The notes under the pieces: model-generated
The model's input: only the letters and a program-made list of their open reading frames with translations
Database searches by the model: none
What the model was told of the DNA's origin: nothing
Assembly (NCBI GenBank): GCA_030549775.1
Contig: CM060175.1
Location: 110,228,688 to 110,292,687, forward strand
Direction: 5' to 3'
Length of the DNA: 64,000 nt
Origin: Tamarix chinensis
Lineage: Eukaryota; Streptophyta; Magnoliopsida; Caryophyllales; Tamaricaceae
Position numbers and translations under genes: made by a program
Shown: piece by piece, positions 24,301 through 35,663 of the stretch
Layout of the letters: every line of letters begins with the position of its first letter
Position numbering within the stretch: the first letter of the stretch is position 1

Positions 24301-27300
24301 GGGCCAAACCAATCCACCAGCATAATAGTGGCCAAGAACATCTTGCCCTGGAGACTGATCCACTGGCATATAATAGTGGTCAGGTGCGTTCTGCCCTGTA
24401 TGTGACCGATCCACCAGCTATAATAGTGGGGTTTCCGTACTCACATGGATATATAAAATCCGAGAGATGATTGAATAATGATGGACTAATGGCGTAAGAC
24501 CCAGAAGTATTGATTGTACACTTTGACCTATTAATATTCGATGGACTTGTTAAGTATGTGAATGTTATGTATGCACATCTCACTATATATGTATATAGTT
24601 TTGTATCATATGTAGCATTGCGTGCCTACTTTTCAGTGTGTTTTAAAGGATTACTCAGTACCATAGTACTGAAAGATTCCATTCGTAGGGCCCCTGCCTA
24701 TCAATGGGCAATGTCCCTTGCAGGTTCTTTTTAGGTGCTATTCAAGTGGGCAACGGGAAAGAGCGTAAGGAATTATCCCGACTTTTAGGATTTCACCTCT
24801 CTCTCTTCTAACCCTAGTTTAAATGTAACTTGTATTCTTGTAACCACTATTGGTGGATTCTATTATTATAAATTATTATTTACGCTACTCTGATTTAAAT
24901 ATGGTTCGAGTTCCTCGTAAATTGTATTTTACTCTTTCAGCCTTAGCACTGGGTACTGGAACGGTAGGAGTGGACCGGTGTAATACTAAGTGTGGCGGTA
25001 ATATCCCCATAATTCACAATTTTATTATTTTGCTTTCGCTAATTCTTTTAATAAAACGAAATTTTTTAGTAGTGAATTTTGGGGGTGTTACATTATTGCT
25101 CCCAAAAGTTCTTGTCAAACATATCACCACAATATAACATACTTTTCTTTAGACAGGAGGTAGTGAAGCCAAATGCAAAGCTCTAGTAGCTTGGACTATT
25201 TGTTGTCTACCAAAGGAGGGGCACTTGGGTATCCTAGATATTTACGCATGGAACATTGCTACTCTTGGAAAACACTTATGGAACTTAAAGCTTCGGAAAG
25301 AAACTCTATGGGTGCAATGGATTCATGCAAGATATTTCAAAGGATGTGATTTGGGAGGCTTTGAGCTCTCTCAACATGCACACTATACTACATGAAGCAT
25401 TTTTCAAATGCATGCGCATCTACTCCCCATTATTAATTCTTGCTTTACTGATGACACTTGTGATATTAGTAAGGTTTATGATTTGTTTTGTAAGTATCAA
25501 GCCTTGGTAGGGGACCGTATCAGCTAATCCTGCTGCACCAAAAAGTCATTTAATCATGTGGTTAGCTGCCCATAAATGTTTTGCAACCATAGATCTGCTT
25601 GTGAAGGTGAAAACATTGCCTAATAGTAATTGTGTATTTTGCTAGCAACCTAAAACATTCAACATATTATTCTCGTATGTGGCCAGATGAAGATCTTTGT
25701 AGATGTTATTGCAAGCATGGGCGGATGGCAATCAGGTTTATGTAATTGGCAACGCTTTTTAACCGATGTAGCCAAGGTGCATGGACAAAAGAAAGTGAAG
25801 GTTGAATTGTTGCGAGGTATACTTGCCACAACAACATACATAATTTGGAAAACCAAGAACAAAAAGATTTTTCAACGGAAAGATATCCCAACAGATGTTC
25901 TAGCTAGGTCTATTGCAATAGCTATAAGTCGACGGTGTCTATATGAGTCAAGGAGTGAAAAGTTCAAGAGTCATGTTTATTTAGTTAATGCTTTTGTATC
26001 TCTTACTTATACACAACTTTCTTTAACATATAAATGAAATATGTACTTTCTGAAAAAAAAGAAAAAGAAAAAAAAAAGAAAAGAGAGGAACCATGCAAAT
26101 GGTCATGAAATCTACCGTCCAAGAATCTGGCAGTGGAGCCTCCAACACTAACAATCTCATGCTGAGGCCCACATCTTATTCAATATCTTTATCACCGCAA
26201 AGGGTGGTGCTGTATAAAACAAAAGTCTTGACTCAATGGCTCGTATATTTGCTTTTTGTCAATGGCATTGCTCTTCTTCTTACAAAATTCAACTAAGGTG
26301 TTCGCCTAACTTGTGTGAAGCTGAGTTTTTATCTGTGTATTTTGGAGCATCACAAAATATAGACAAAGCTCAAGTTAAAGTTTTGTCTGCCTTGTGCGAA
26401 GCTCCAAAAAAGGCTACATTTCGCTTGTACAAGACTTAGCTTCACACAAGTTGTGCAGTCATCCAACTTGTATGTATGAAGCTTTCAGTTGAATTTCGTA
26501 GGAACAAAGGGCAAGAAAATTGGTTGACGCCAAGATATGAGCCACTGATTGAGAAAAAAAAAGGTTTTACCAAGCTGCTTCATCCTCTCTCATTCGCTTC
26601 CACCAAACAACTTCCTCCACAGCTTAATCACTATGTCAGAATTTCAGGTTTACTGCTTCATTAAGCTCCAATTTTGTTTTCAGGAAGAAAAAGAGTGAAA
26701 AGGAAATACGCACTAAACATAAAATGCACATGGATAAGTTTCCTTAGCTCTATGTGGTTTTGTTTGTTACCAACGATGAACCATGCAGGGGTTTCTAGTC
26801 CACACTCAATAGGGTAAAAAGGAAGAAGGTATTTTTATCATTTGGATCAGCAAGGTGCATAGTAACTATTAGGTCACAAGGACAAGAATACATTGATCAC
26901 ATCATAATGGCGATCCAGACATGATAGGTAGCAGCAAATTCTTACCAGGATATCTGGATCTCCTGTGGTCATTCCATAAAAGCCTAGGAGCCAAACAAAG
27001 AAGGAGAAAAGAAACAACATATGTAGTCAATTGAAACAGTATGACATGCATATTTATAGAATTCACAGAAGCATCCAATGTGATTCAATAGTGCATATAT
27101 ATATACTATACGTTATTTTCTAGAGATATACGTACCTCCAGAAAACACAACTGTGTGCAACTTCCAACCCTCTCCATAGTTTATAAGAAGTGAATTAGGA
27201 CCAAAAATAATAGGCTCCTCCCCTTCTTTAGCAGCTTCAATGTACATGGAAAGTGGGGAATCGGCATCCAATTTCTGATTGATCAAAGACAATGCGAATC

Positions 27301-27901
27301 CTGCCTTCACACCCGGTGCGAAACGTCTAGTCTTCCCCGAACTATTGCATATCACCTCCAAAAACTGCCCGACAGATGAATGCATTATATCAAATTATAG
27401 ACGATTACTAGATTAGAAAGAGAGAACCTTTCTACAAATTAGACAGCATTAAGGCAGTGCACCATGATTTTGTGCACAGATTCGGTGCCCCAGCTTAGGT
27501 CTATTTTAATAATTAATTAATGTAAAACAATCATAGCTTCAAATATTGAGGTTCGTGGTAGGTGTGCTTTGAAGAAAGGCAGCATCATTGGAATGGAATT
27601 ACTTTCGATCGAGTAAAACTGAATCTGTATAAACCTCAAATTGCAAGCAGTTTGTCATTCACGCTTCCGGAAATTCACCTCAGCAAGCTGCTCGGTCGTC
27701 AACTCAGCTAAAATTTTTGATCATTGAATTCTATTTCTTTCTCAAAATTTTACTTGGACTTCAGTATTTTTAATAAGCCGCAAAGGACTTCTGAATCAAT
27801 CAGCAACAATTGAAGTGATTTAGATTAGTAAGGAAGCGGGTACTTACATAAGGAGGAGGAGAGGATTCAGAAGGTTGTGAGGCATCTTTATCTTCGGCCA
27901 T
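15375..27901 (-). CDS. small conserved-looking membrane-anchored protein of unknown function, four exons
   Basis: Exons on the minus strand are 27901-27848, 27364-27136, 26962-26946 and 15539-15375. All splice sites are GT-AG (donors GTAAGTA, GTACGT, GTAAG; acceptors GGCAG, CACAG, TTTTTTCAG). The phases join to 465 bases, 154 residues plus stop. The start ATG opens an acidic Ser/Pro-rich N-terminus (residues 1-18). Exon 2 gives a compact soluble part with FLEVICNSSGKTRRFAPGVK and a YGEGWKLHTV strand. Exon 4 encodes one hydrophobic helix at about residues 117-141 (LYIGKILLAFVFIFLLAGIF) and a short hydrophobic tail, which suggests a tail-anchored or single-pass membrane protein. It resembles uncharacterised plant proteins as I remember them, but I cannot name a family. 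The last intron (26945-15540) is 11.4 kb because of a LINE. The 17-nt exon is the least certain part. Confidence 0.8.
15638..15651 (+). repeat. left target-site duplication of the LINE
   Basis: AAAGAGCGGAACCA here matches AAAGAGAGGAACCA at 26080-26093 in 13 of 14 positions. The pair brackets the LINE and its poly-A tail, as target-primed insertion would leave. Confidence 0.75.
15714..16932 (+). pseudogene. LINE ORF1 (zinc-knuckle RNA-binding protein), broken
   Basis: The opening MEKTRITAAPRKSVTRTAGS is a basic Ser/Thr-rich N-terminus, as in plant L1 ORF1. Frameshifts and stops follow. From 16501 the frame reopens with YEWRPSYCTECNSTGHFGYT, a C-x2-C-x4-H-x4-C knuckle of the kind found in plant LINE ORF1 (DUF4283/zf-CCHC_4 proteins). 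The frame ends with a TGA at 16930-16932. Confidence 0.75.
19150..20120 (+). other. C-rich, low-complexity leader block of copy 0
   Basis: This block is strongly pyrimidine-rich on the plus strand (runs of TTCC, CCTCC, CTTCC). It matches in position and strand bias the C-rich promoter-leader block of the other family A copies. The long open frames here arise from lack of stop codons in C-rich DNA and show no domain. Confidence 0.6.
20131..21640. repeat. CG-rich palindromic block, probably a nested insertion in copy 0
   Basis: The block opens with tandem GGTCGC units (20137-20175). It continues through a very AT-rich core (20230-20930), then CTCGA-rich palindromic repeats (for example CGACCTCGAGTACTCGAGCT near 21165), and closes with CGATATTTCGG/CCGAAATATCGG inverted repeats (21460-21620). 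A near-repeat of CGCGATTTCATTC occurs at 21114 and 21618. Such CG-rich subterminal repeats around an AT-rich core suggest a small non-autonomous DNA transposon, but I could not fix its ends or target duplication. Confidence 0.4.
22480..23060 (+). repeat. AAAATGGTAATTTT minisatellite in copy 0
   Basis: There are about 20 imperfect tandem copies of a 25-32 base unit resembling GGGTAAAATGGTAATTTTGT, with drift along the array. It is confined to copy 0 and replaces the TAA-rich region of the other copies. Confidence 0.8.
24040..24435 (+). repeat. CCGATCCACCGGC satellite of copy 0
   Basis: Repeated motifs GATCCACCGGCATATAATAG followed by TGG recur every 45-70 bases with varying text between. The same motif is found in copies 1-4. 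Confidence 0.8.
26094..26940. other. remaining intron sequence of the membrane-protein gene
   Basis: This stretch lies between the LINE's right target duplication and the 17-nt exon. It is moderately AT-rich, and I see no conserved frame. Confidence 0.5.
26946..26962 (-). CDS. 17-nt micro-exon of the membrane-protein gene
   Basis: The minus strand reads CACAG, then GAGATCCAGATATCCTG, then GTAAG. With it, exon 2 (phase 1) and exon 4 (phase 0) join in frame. Joining exon 2 straight to exon 4 would shift the frame. That phase requirement is the main argument for it. Confidence 0.65.
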
Positions 27902-28450
27902 AAGCGGGAGGCAGATCGAGAAAAGCTAGGAGGCTGGAGTAGTAAACCGGCGCGATTCAGATGGCCGTCTTGTAACTCATGTCATGGTTTTTTTTATCCA
28001 TTTTGTGTTCGTCCGTTTATTACAATTCTTATTGTGCGTGGTATTTTTGTAATTTAAAAAAACTTCGCATGCCAGACGATAGCCAGAATTCTACTATATG
28101 TCTGAAATTTTGAATATCTAAAAATAATATTTAATAATTAACTAAAAAATTGAGATATTTTAAATTTTAAATTAAATATTAAATATAATTAATATTATTT
28201 GAATAAAATTTTAAATATAAAAATATCAAATCATAAATATATTTAATATTATTTAATCTACTAAATAAATATCAGATCAGTTCACCAAATATTCGGCTTA
28301 CACCATAAATATTTAATATTAAAACTAAAATTAAACTTAGTATATCACAAAATTTAATTGAATCCTATCATATCCAATCCTTTAAACTACATTACATCAC
28401 CAATTAATTTAACTTATCATGATTCAATCATAAAAATTTAATTAGAATAA
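27902..28450 (-). promoter_or_regulatory. probable promoter and 5' UTR of the membrane-protein gene
   Basis: Directly upstream (minus sense) of the ATG is a purine/GC-richer leader, about 27902-27960. It is followed by strongly AT-rich DNA, as expected for a plant promoter. No single TATA box stands out. Confidence 0.4.
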
Positions 28451-29549
28451 GAGTTAGGGTTTGGAAAATATATACCCATTGAAATCAGCCAAAACAACAT
28501 AGGTAAATGGAGGTGGAGCTTTAACGAAGGCTGGGGAACATTTGTTGGTAGCGGACGCCGCTGAAGTAGCCGATGGCAGTGAGGCGAAGTGGTATGTCAT
28601 CCGTTGATGCCCTCTACTGTTGTCTAATAGTGTGCCGGAGCTCAGAGGCGGTGGCAGTTTGTTGTGGTGTGGCCAAGTGGCGAGGTGGTATGGTGGTGGT
28701 GTGGATAGATCGAAAACTAAGAGAAGACAGGGGAGCGTAGGGAGCATGAATCACTAAAGTAGGAGGTTGGGGCTGAAATTTAATGGTTTCAAAATTAGTT
28801 TGCACTGTAAAGAAAAAATGAAAAAGAAAGAGAGGGAGGGATGGGTGATTGGGTGGGTGGGGTTTATCGGTATATACAGTATTTTTTTATAGATAAATAT
28901 CTAAAAAAATTATATTAAAAATATAATTTCAACTAAATTAATTTTTTATCCAAATAATAAATTAAGTAAAAATTTTATATATATACATACACACACATTT
29001 AAATTTATTCATATATTATTATATATTAAATAAACAATTATAAAAAATATATAAATATTTTTCTTTGAAACGGATATTATTTGTATTTGTTAAATTAGAT
29101 ATCTAGTTTGTTTGATTTTTTATTGATTGGATCGGATATTTGATTTAAAAAAAATTGAATCAATTATTTGCTTTTTTGGATTGGATTGCTTCAAATATCA
29201 AATAGGATAAACAGATATCGAATTACATGAACAATCCTACTCCCAGTCTAGCCTTTTTTTTTCTGGAATACTTACGATATGTTTTTTTGAACCTTTTCAT
29301 TAATCTTTAAAAATATTTGGATTTAATAAATTCATTTGATAGAATCATAAAATAGGTTCAAAGATAATTTTTTTTTTTGTTATAGAAATAATTGCATATA
29401 AACAAACATATGAGAAAAAGCAAACGACTGATCAAATATGCTAAACTTTTTTATGAAGTAAGATTTATTTTTTTAATTACTATTCTTATATAATATTAAT
29501 TATCCCTTTTTTTCATTTGAAAAAAGTATAATTATATAATAAATGAATA
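28451..29549. other. unassigned: a GC-richer block and AT-rich DNA
   Basis: 28470-28850 is G-rich on the plus strand with a short minus-strand open stretch, but no recognisable protein. 28860-29549 is AT-rich with A/T runs and nothing I can assign. Confidence 0.35.
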
Positions 29550-29760
29550 AAACCCAACTATGGCGAGTTCTTTCACTTCTTTCTCTTGCTCCTACTGCTT
29601 CTAATATAACGACATCTTGCAGCATCCATCACCATTTTCAATCCCAAGTGGCAATCATCAATTCCTCCACCCGAATGGGTTGAACCTTTTGATGACATCT
29701 TTGGCATCATCATTTCAGATCTTAAATACCTAGAGGCTTTCGTTTGGGTTTCGTGAATTC
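29550..29760 (+). pseudogene. possible gene fragment
   Basis: The plus strand after about 29620 gives a short open stretch containing PKWQSSIPPPEWVEPFDDIF, with normal-looking residue use, ending at TGA near 29756. A short frame beginning MASSFTSFSCSYCF stops before it. I do not recognise it, and it could be chance. Confidence 0.25.
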
Positions 29761-29799
29761 TTACCATTATCGATTATTCACCTAATATGGAGCCCCGTT

Positions 29800-32700
29800 T
29801 TAAAATTTTGCACTCAAAATTTTTATCTTAGCGGAAGCTATTATATAAAATATTAAATGTTACACCACAACTAACATAGAGAGATATATGACTAATACCT
29901 GACTTGTATCGGTTGCGAGGCCAAAACATTTCGAACAAAGAGATTAGGTGAGGTCAACCTAATTTAAGATGAGACAAAAATCAAAAGAAACCAATAACAA
30001 TAGGAAAAAGTGAGATTTTAAATACATCACAAAAGAGTTCTACAACACTTAAAGTATCAAAAGGAACCTCAAGAACAATACATAAATTCAAAACAAGAGA
30101 TACTAGATAATCCTAAACTCTTTGACCCAAACCCAGACTACTACTAAAACCTACGATAACCTAAAAGTGATAGTATCTAGGGTGTCTCCGAAGCATGCCC
30201 ACATACATATAACAATAATAAAATATCCAAAAGCATACAACAATATGCGATAACAACATTTAGAATTTATATCATCCTATAAATCAACAAATGATTTTAA
30301 TCCAATAAAAACCCTAACAAGGAAGTCATACTCCAAATCGTGCAATAATTACAATATATCAACAAATCATTTTCCACACACCACATGGTATTTATTAATA
30401 CATCAAACAACCCAACCTTTACCAATCCAATCCTAATCTAATTATTCTAGAGGTATTATGGTGGTCTCCTAATCCAATTTAGCCAACCAATAATTAAGTG
30501 TTGAGCAGACTACAATCCTATATCCAAGATAATGATCGTTAAGGAGGTGGTACCAAATCAAATCACTCAATTCTAAGACAAATCTCGCTAAGGAAGCCAC
30601 ACGACATAATACTTGCTCATACTAAACCTTAGCACCCAAATCTATAAGTACATGCACCACTATAGGGTGTATGGAATAGTTATAAAGCATAAGTGAGTCA
30701 TTTGACTTGAAGGTCCAACTATACACTTGGGGGCATATTTTGACACACGATATCCCTTTCCAATTCAAGTATTTTGATTTAAGTAATTAATATCTTATTC
30801 GATTCAATATTATTGACAAAGGATAATAAGATCCCTAACAACAAAAATTTAGTTGTCAATCAAATCAAAGGACCATGAGGGTCTCTATAATAAATCAATT
30901 AACAATTCCAAATTTAGAGGACCATAAGGGGCATGACATTTCCAAGTTATCATGACCAAGAGCTAGACGTCATGCCATACTCCGAGCACATATCCAATTC
31001 CAAAAAAATTCAATCCATTCAACCACTTATTTCCAAAATTATTCCAAGGCCAATTCTTAAGTTAACTAGTATAATTATTCACCTTAGGGCACATTTTTAT
31101 CATAATGATCAAAATTCCCTCCAAATCCTAGTTACCAATTTTTTTTATCCAATTTATCACCAAATTTATTTTGAAAGGATATTTTTCATAAAAAGGCTAA
31201 AATATAATAATTAAAAATATTTTATCATACAAGTATATTCTATGATATGATAAAAGATAATATTAACCCTAAGCATGAATCTAACGTATTACGCATGTAA
31301 AACACTAGCATGTATTTTATCACATATTATAACTTTCAAGCTTGTCCTGCATAGTAATTTTAGGCATGAATCATGGTGTACGAAAAATTATCTTTCTACC
31401 TCTAGAGCATGCAATAAAGATCATCTAAAAATAATTTTAATTCTTCTTAAAACCAACATGATATATATCAAAATCTGTCTAAAACATACAAGGATTGTAT
31501 TAAACTCATTAGCATGTCAAGCACATGGCAATGAATTTTTTTTAATTAAACCTTAACCCAATACACACATAATATTTCTAGAAACAATGTATATATTGGC
31601 ACAGACATTCATCATCATATTTTTATACACTTCAAAGCATACATGATAATTAATTTCTAACATGCTAACATAAATTATTTTATAAATTATAAAATTTAAC
31701 ATAGAAATGTTATATCATATGCTTCTATTTTCTCGGAAAAAAATGAAAATTTCTATAACATTAACCTAGCACAATTATATTTGATATATATATATATATA
31801 TATAAACTTATCATAATTACATTAAAATTCTACCGTCTATAGAATAGTTAGATTTACTTACTTTTCAAGCAATTATCAAAATGCAACCAAACCACTTCCT
31901 TCTTCTCCTACAACCAAGTAAGGTTGGCTAAGCAACAAGAACAACGAGGTGCAAGGGCCCATAATCATAAGCTAAGGACACTTGAAGGCGAAGGGTAGCA
32001 TGGGGTCTTAACATGGTAGATGGACACCAATGTGGGGAGGTGCTGCAATATAAGGCTAGCTAAGTCCAAAGCCCATGCAAGGTGGTGGCACTCTGTGGTA
32101 GGATCCCACGCAAACAAGGGATTGGACATTGTACATGGCTCACATAACCATGGGGCAATTTTTTGTGAACACTACAAGCAAGCTTGTGGTTAGGCTCAAC
32201 ACTTGCTCACATTGGAGGATGGCGGCAACACTGAAAGCTATGCAAGGTAGTTTCTCCATCGAGAGGCTAGTTGAAGATTACACTAGTAGAGACGTGTGTT
32301 GGTGTGACAAAAGTAGGGGATGGTGAATGTGGTTACTAGCATGGCTTCTCACGCAAAAGAAGGAGAGGGATGAGATACTGGCAAGGTTTTGGTAGTGTAC
32401 GAATATAAGGTTAGGGAGGAGAGATGGGGTAACGATGATTGTAGGGGAACCAAAGCTAGAAGGGAAAATCATAAGAGCTATAGGAAACGAGGGAGCTTGG
32501 GGTTGAAGAGAACCAAAAATAAAGGAGAAATAGGGTTGAAAGGTTTGATCATAGGGGAAGAAAAACAGAGAGAAAACCCAAGCTAGCAAGTTGGGTTGTG
32601 CGCGATGGTGCAAGCAAGGGTGGGTACTGGGCGAAGGTGCAATGTAGTGCAAGGAGAGTTGGCAAGCACACGAGGGAAGAAAGACCAGCGAGCAAGGGGT

Positions 32701-33109
32701 ACTTCAAATACAAAGGAAGGCTAGGTTACTCGAGAAGAAAAGGAAACCAGAGGAGTAGATGGGTTTCGTGCGATCAGGTGAGGTTGGTGTATGGGAGAAA
32801 GAACCAGGCCGATGGGTGATGGGATGAAGCATGCAGGGGTAGGGGCTTGAGGGTAGAGAAAAATGAAGGAGAGAAGATGTATGTAGGGTATGTTTGGTGA
32901 TGCAAGAAGGAAGATTATAGGCAAGGGGAAATCAGGGTACTTGGCTCAGTGCAAGGGGTGGTGATGTACGAGTACAATATAGGCACAAAATGGTTGTGTG
33001 CGAATGGAAAAACTAGGCTGGGTGCAGGTGATAGGTAGACGAGCGTTCTTGGCAGGGGTTGCAGGGCATGGAAAAGAGAAATAAGATGATGAAGCTACAT
33101 AGAGGGGGT
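29800..33109 (-). mobile_element. degenerate retroelement/LTR-like relic
   Basis: No coding frame is visible. The architecture resembles the minus-oriented family A units: a boundary-like TTTTAAAATTTTGCACTC near 29805, repeat-rich AT DNA in the middle, and a purine-rich block (about 32300-33100) at the far end that would be C-rich on the minus strand. The copia-2 LTR begins at 33110. Ends and family are unproven. Confidence 0.3.
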
Positions 33110-33564
33110 TGATAGATTAATTTAATTTATAGATCCAACAGAATCAAATGCTAATTCATTAAGATTTATACATAATATAATGCAGAAGTGTACCTGAATC
33201 CATAATGCGGGACTGACCGATGGATTCGGGACAAGGGCGGTACTACAATCTTCTGGATCGGGCACATGCTCATCAGTCTTTATTAACTGATGGGAATCCA
33301 ATAGAACAAAGTATGTGTGACCTAGGGACCATGACCCTATATATAGATAATTGACCTATTGTCTATTGGGCTATTCTAGTTCAGTCCATCAACAACCTAG
33401 AATACCCAACATATCTGCACATATATACCCACATCTAATTAGATACATTAAGCCCAATAATTTATACAAAAAATATGATCACTTATATACAGGCTTAATT
33501 TATATGACAACCCACATTTCTTATAGTTCACATATAAGCCCAAACGTTGGCTAAAAACCTAACA
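33110..33564 (-). repeat. copia-2 3' LTR (455 bp)
   Basis: In plus orientation it begins TGATAGATTAATTTAATTTA and ends GGCTAAAAACCTAACA. Immediately inside is ATCTCCCACTTGGGA, whose complement is a purine-rich tract suited to second-strand priming. It aligns with 57795-58005 over the shared part. Confidence 0.85.
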
Positions 33565-35107
33565 ATCTCCCACTTGGGATATATGTGTGACCTTATAATC
33601 ATGAATTGCATAATAACTAAATGAGCTCAATATTGTTGTTATTATGAAATGTATCTATAACCAATCCAAACCATTAGTCACACTAACATAGGATCAAAGT
33701 GGCTTTCGTCACATTTCTTTGTAACTAAACCTTCAATGGTCAAATATGCAGATATAACTAAATGACATGGATCAAGATGTAGATCTTAGCTTGGAAATTT
33801 CATGTAATGTGACCATAACATGCCTATTTCTAACTCATCCACTTTAAAACTTTAGTGAGATCAAATCATCAATAAAGTATAAAGGAAATAAGCTGAAACT
33901 TTATTTTTATAGAAAATATATAGTAAAAAAATATCCATAAGCGAAAACAAAGTGTCTATACATGGAGCAAATGAAGTGACACACTCCCACTGGAACTAAA
34001 CATCATCAACTGATATAATACCTATACGAGCAACATGCTCAAGAAACTATTTGGGTGCTAAAGCCTTAGTGAGTGGATCCACTATCATGAAGTCTGTATT
34101 AATGTGCTCTATAGTTAATTCTCCTTTTTGTACTTTCTCTTTAACAACCAGATATTTAATATCGATACTTTTAAATTTTGTAGAATTTAGGTTGTTATTA
34201 GAATACTAAACTATGACCTTATTATCACAAAACATCTTGAGTGGTCTTTCAATACCATCAACTATATGCAGACCTATGACAAAATTTTGCTGATATATAC
34301 TACAAGTGGAAGCCATATATCATGCTACAAATTCAGCTTCCATAAAGGAAGAGGCCACTACTATCTTCTAGCACTCTTCCAAGAAAACAACACCTCCAGC
34401 CATCAGGAAAACAAAAGCTAATGTAGACTAAATTCTACAATCTTAGGCTTGTGTGACCAGCAAAATCTTAGCATACTAAACACTTGATACTATCTTGGTA
34501 TCCGGCAAAATCAAAGTTATAATATCCTACGATCTTAAGTTTGTGTGACCTCCGATATGTGAGCATGTAACTTTTTTTTTTCTATAAATATCAAATGACT
34601 CATTTTGTTGTAGTACAATGGTATAATCCTAGATTACTCTAATATCTCCCAAGTATCCTAGTGATGTATGAAATATCCAAACGCGTACACATCTGAGCAT
34701 GCATTAAAATTCCCATTATTGAAGCATAAGGAACAATTTACATTTGATTTCTTTCAAAGTCATTCTTAGGGCACTTACTGAGACTAAATTTGTCTCATTT
34801 AGCAACATGGGCATTTCCTAGTTTGTAGTTCTGCATGGTATACTACTTGAGAACCCTTTCAACATAAGCCTTTTGTGACAGCCCTAGGATACCTTGAGAA
34901 TGGTCCCGATGTATCTCTATTCCCAATACAAAATAAACATTTCCAAGATCTTTCATTTGAAAATTTTTAGTTAGGAATGTCTTGATCTCATGCAACAAAC
35001 CTATGTCATTACATGCCAACAGTATGTTATCAACATATAGAACCAAAAAAATGTATTAGCTCCCACAGATCTTATGGTATACACATTCATCTACCAAATT
35101 CATCTCA
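33565..35107 (-). pseudogene. copia-2 reverse transcriptase C-terminal part and RNase H, broken
   Basis: The minus strand gives LYVDNILLACNDIGLLHEIK and GIEIHRDHSQGILGLSQKAY at 35046-34850. These are the catalytic region and following segment of copia reverse transcriptase. Near 34310 comes ASSFMEAEFVA, the conserved RNase H stretch. The catalytic box reads YVDN rather than YVDD. Further stops separate the pieces. The frame continues upstream beyond copia-1 at 48697. Confidence 0.8.
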
Positions 35108-35111
35108 AAAC

Positions 35112-35661
35112 TGTGAGCTAGTGACTTGTATTTGGTGTGTATAATAGCTTGGATTTGTGTGTGAAGTATTTCGAAGGAATTTGGAGTAGAACTATGAGTT
35201 TTTTTGGTATTATATGAATATTTAACATTGATGCAACTAGAATTTGCTAAAGTGTCAAATATGAAAGTTGTAGATCTTTCTGTTAGCTTTCCAACTCATT
35301 AAGAATAAGATTGATTGCAGGTATAATGAAGAATTTATGGCAAAAATACTAAAGACTATCAAAGCTAAAAATTAAACACGGGGAGGGGGCATGTTTAGTA
35401 TAAATACCATGTGATTAGAACCCTAATTTGTATAGCACCATCTTCTTCTCTTCTCTTGATTTCTCTTGTAATTTCTTGGTAAATTGAGTGATTTAGGTGA
35501 GGGTTTCTTTGATTATATTTGTAATCACAATTACTTCACATCAATAAGATTATCTGTTTCCCCAATCTATGTTCTTGAATGTTCTTCTCTTCTCAATTCT
35601 TGTGTGTTCTAATTGATTCCAATTAGATCTTATTTTTTTGAATTGGTATTGATCCCCAATA
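35112..35661 (+). repeat. copia-1 5' LTR (550 bp)
   Basis: It begins TGTGAGCTAGTGACTTGTAT, matching TGTGAGCTTGTGACTCTTAT at 40381, and ends near TTGATCCCCAATA. The corresponding 3' LTR end is ATCAATCCCCAACA at 48691. Confidence 0.85.
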
Positions 35662-35663
35662 AA

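Larger units (their letters stand above)
18770..25092 (+). mobile_element. family A solo-LTR-like unit, copy 0, with TTATT target duplication
   Basis: The unit starts TGTAATCCCCCGAAATTTTT and ends GGGGGTGTTACA. TTATT flanks it on both sides (18765-18769 and 25093-25097), and it interrupts the LINE reverse transcriptase cleanly. It shares with copies 1-4 the 3' module CCTTAGCACTGGGTACTGGA (from 24939), the CCGATCCACCGGC satellite and the CTTGCAGG acceptor-like site at 24723. At 6.3 kb it is longer than its relatives, partly because of a CG-rich block at 20131-21640. No protease, integrase or primer-binding site follows it, so it looks like a solo LTR or a non-autonomous unit. Confidence 0.8.
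16929..26037 (+). pseudogene. LINE ORF2 (endonuclease, reverse transcriptase), broken
   Basis: ORF2 begins at ATG 16929, overlapping the ORF1 stop as ATGA. The first residues, MIAAVNVRGLNKPRKQKDVK and then LLETRIK, are the start of the AP-type endonuclease. Reverse transcriptase pieces include KKAYDTLNWKFMEQIMLG near 18150 and RYLGLPG near 18600. The frame is cut at 18770 by the LTR-like unit and resumes after 25098 with zf-RVT text (LGILDIYAWNIATLGKHLW near 25230). A C-terminal stretch, 25687-26037, contains IIWKTKNKKIFQRKDIP. Stops and frameshifts run throughout, and the catalytic FADD box is not visible. Confidence 0.8.
15652..26079 (+). mobile_element. L1-type LINE retrotransposon, decayed, split by a solo-LTR-like unit
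   Basis: The element starts after the left target duplication and ends in an impure poly-A tail (about 26052-26079) directly before the right duplication. Without the 6.3-kb insertion at 18770-25092 it is about 4.1 kb. It carries ORF1 with a zinc knuckle and ORF2 with endonuclease, reverse transcriptase and zf-RVT remnants, all on the plus strand and all broken. It lies antisense within the last intron of the membrane-protein gene. Confidence 0.85.

Noticed and set aside
28454..28805. Minus-strand Pro/Thr/Ser-rich frames
   Set aside because: No domain, no splice context and biased composition; they are probably chance frames in a GC-richer patch.
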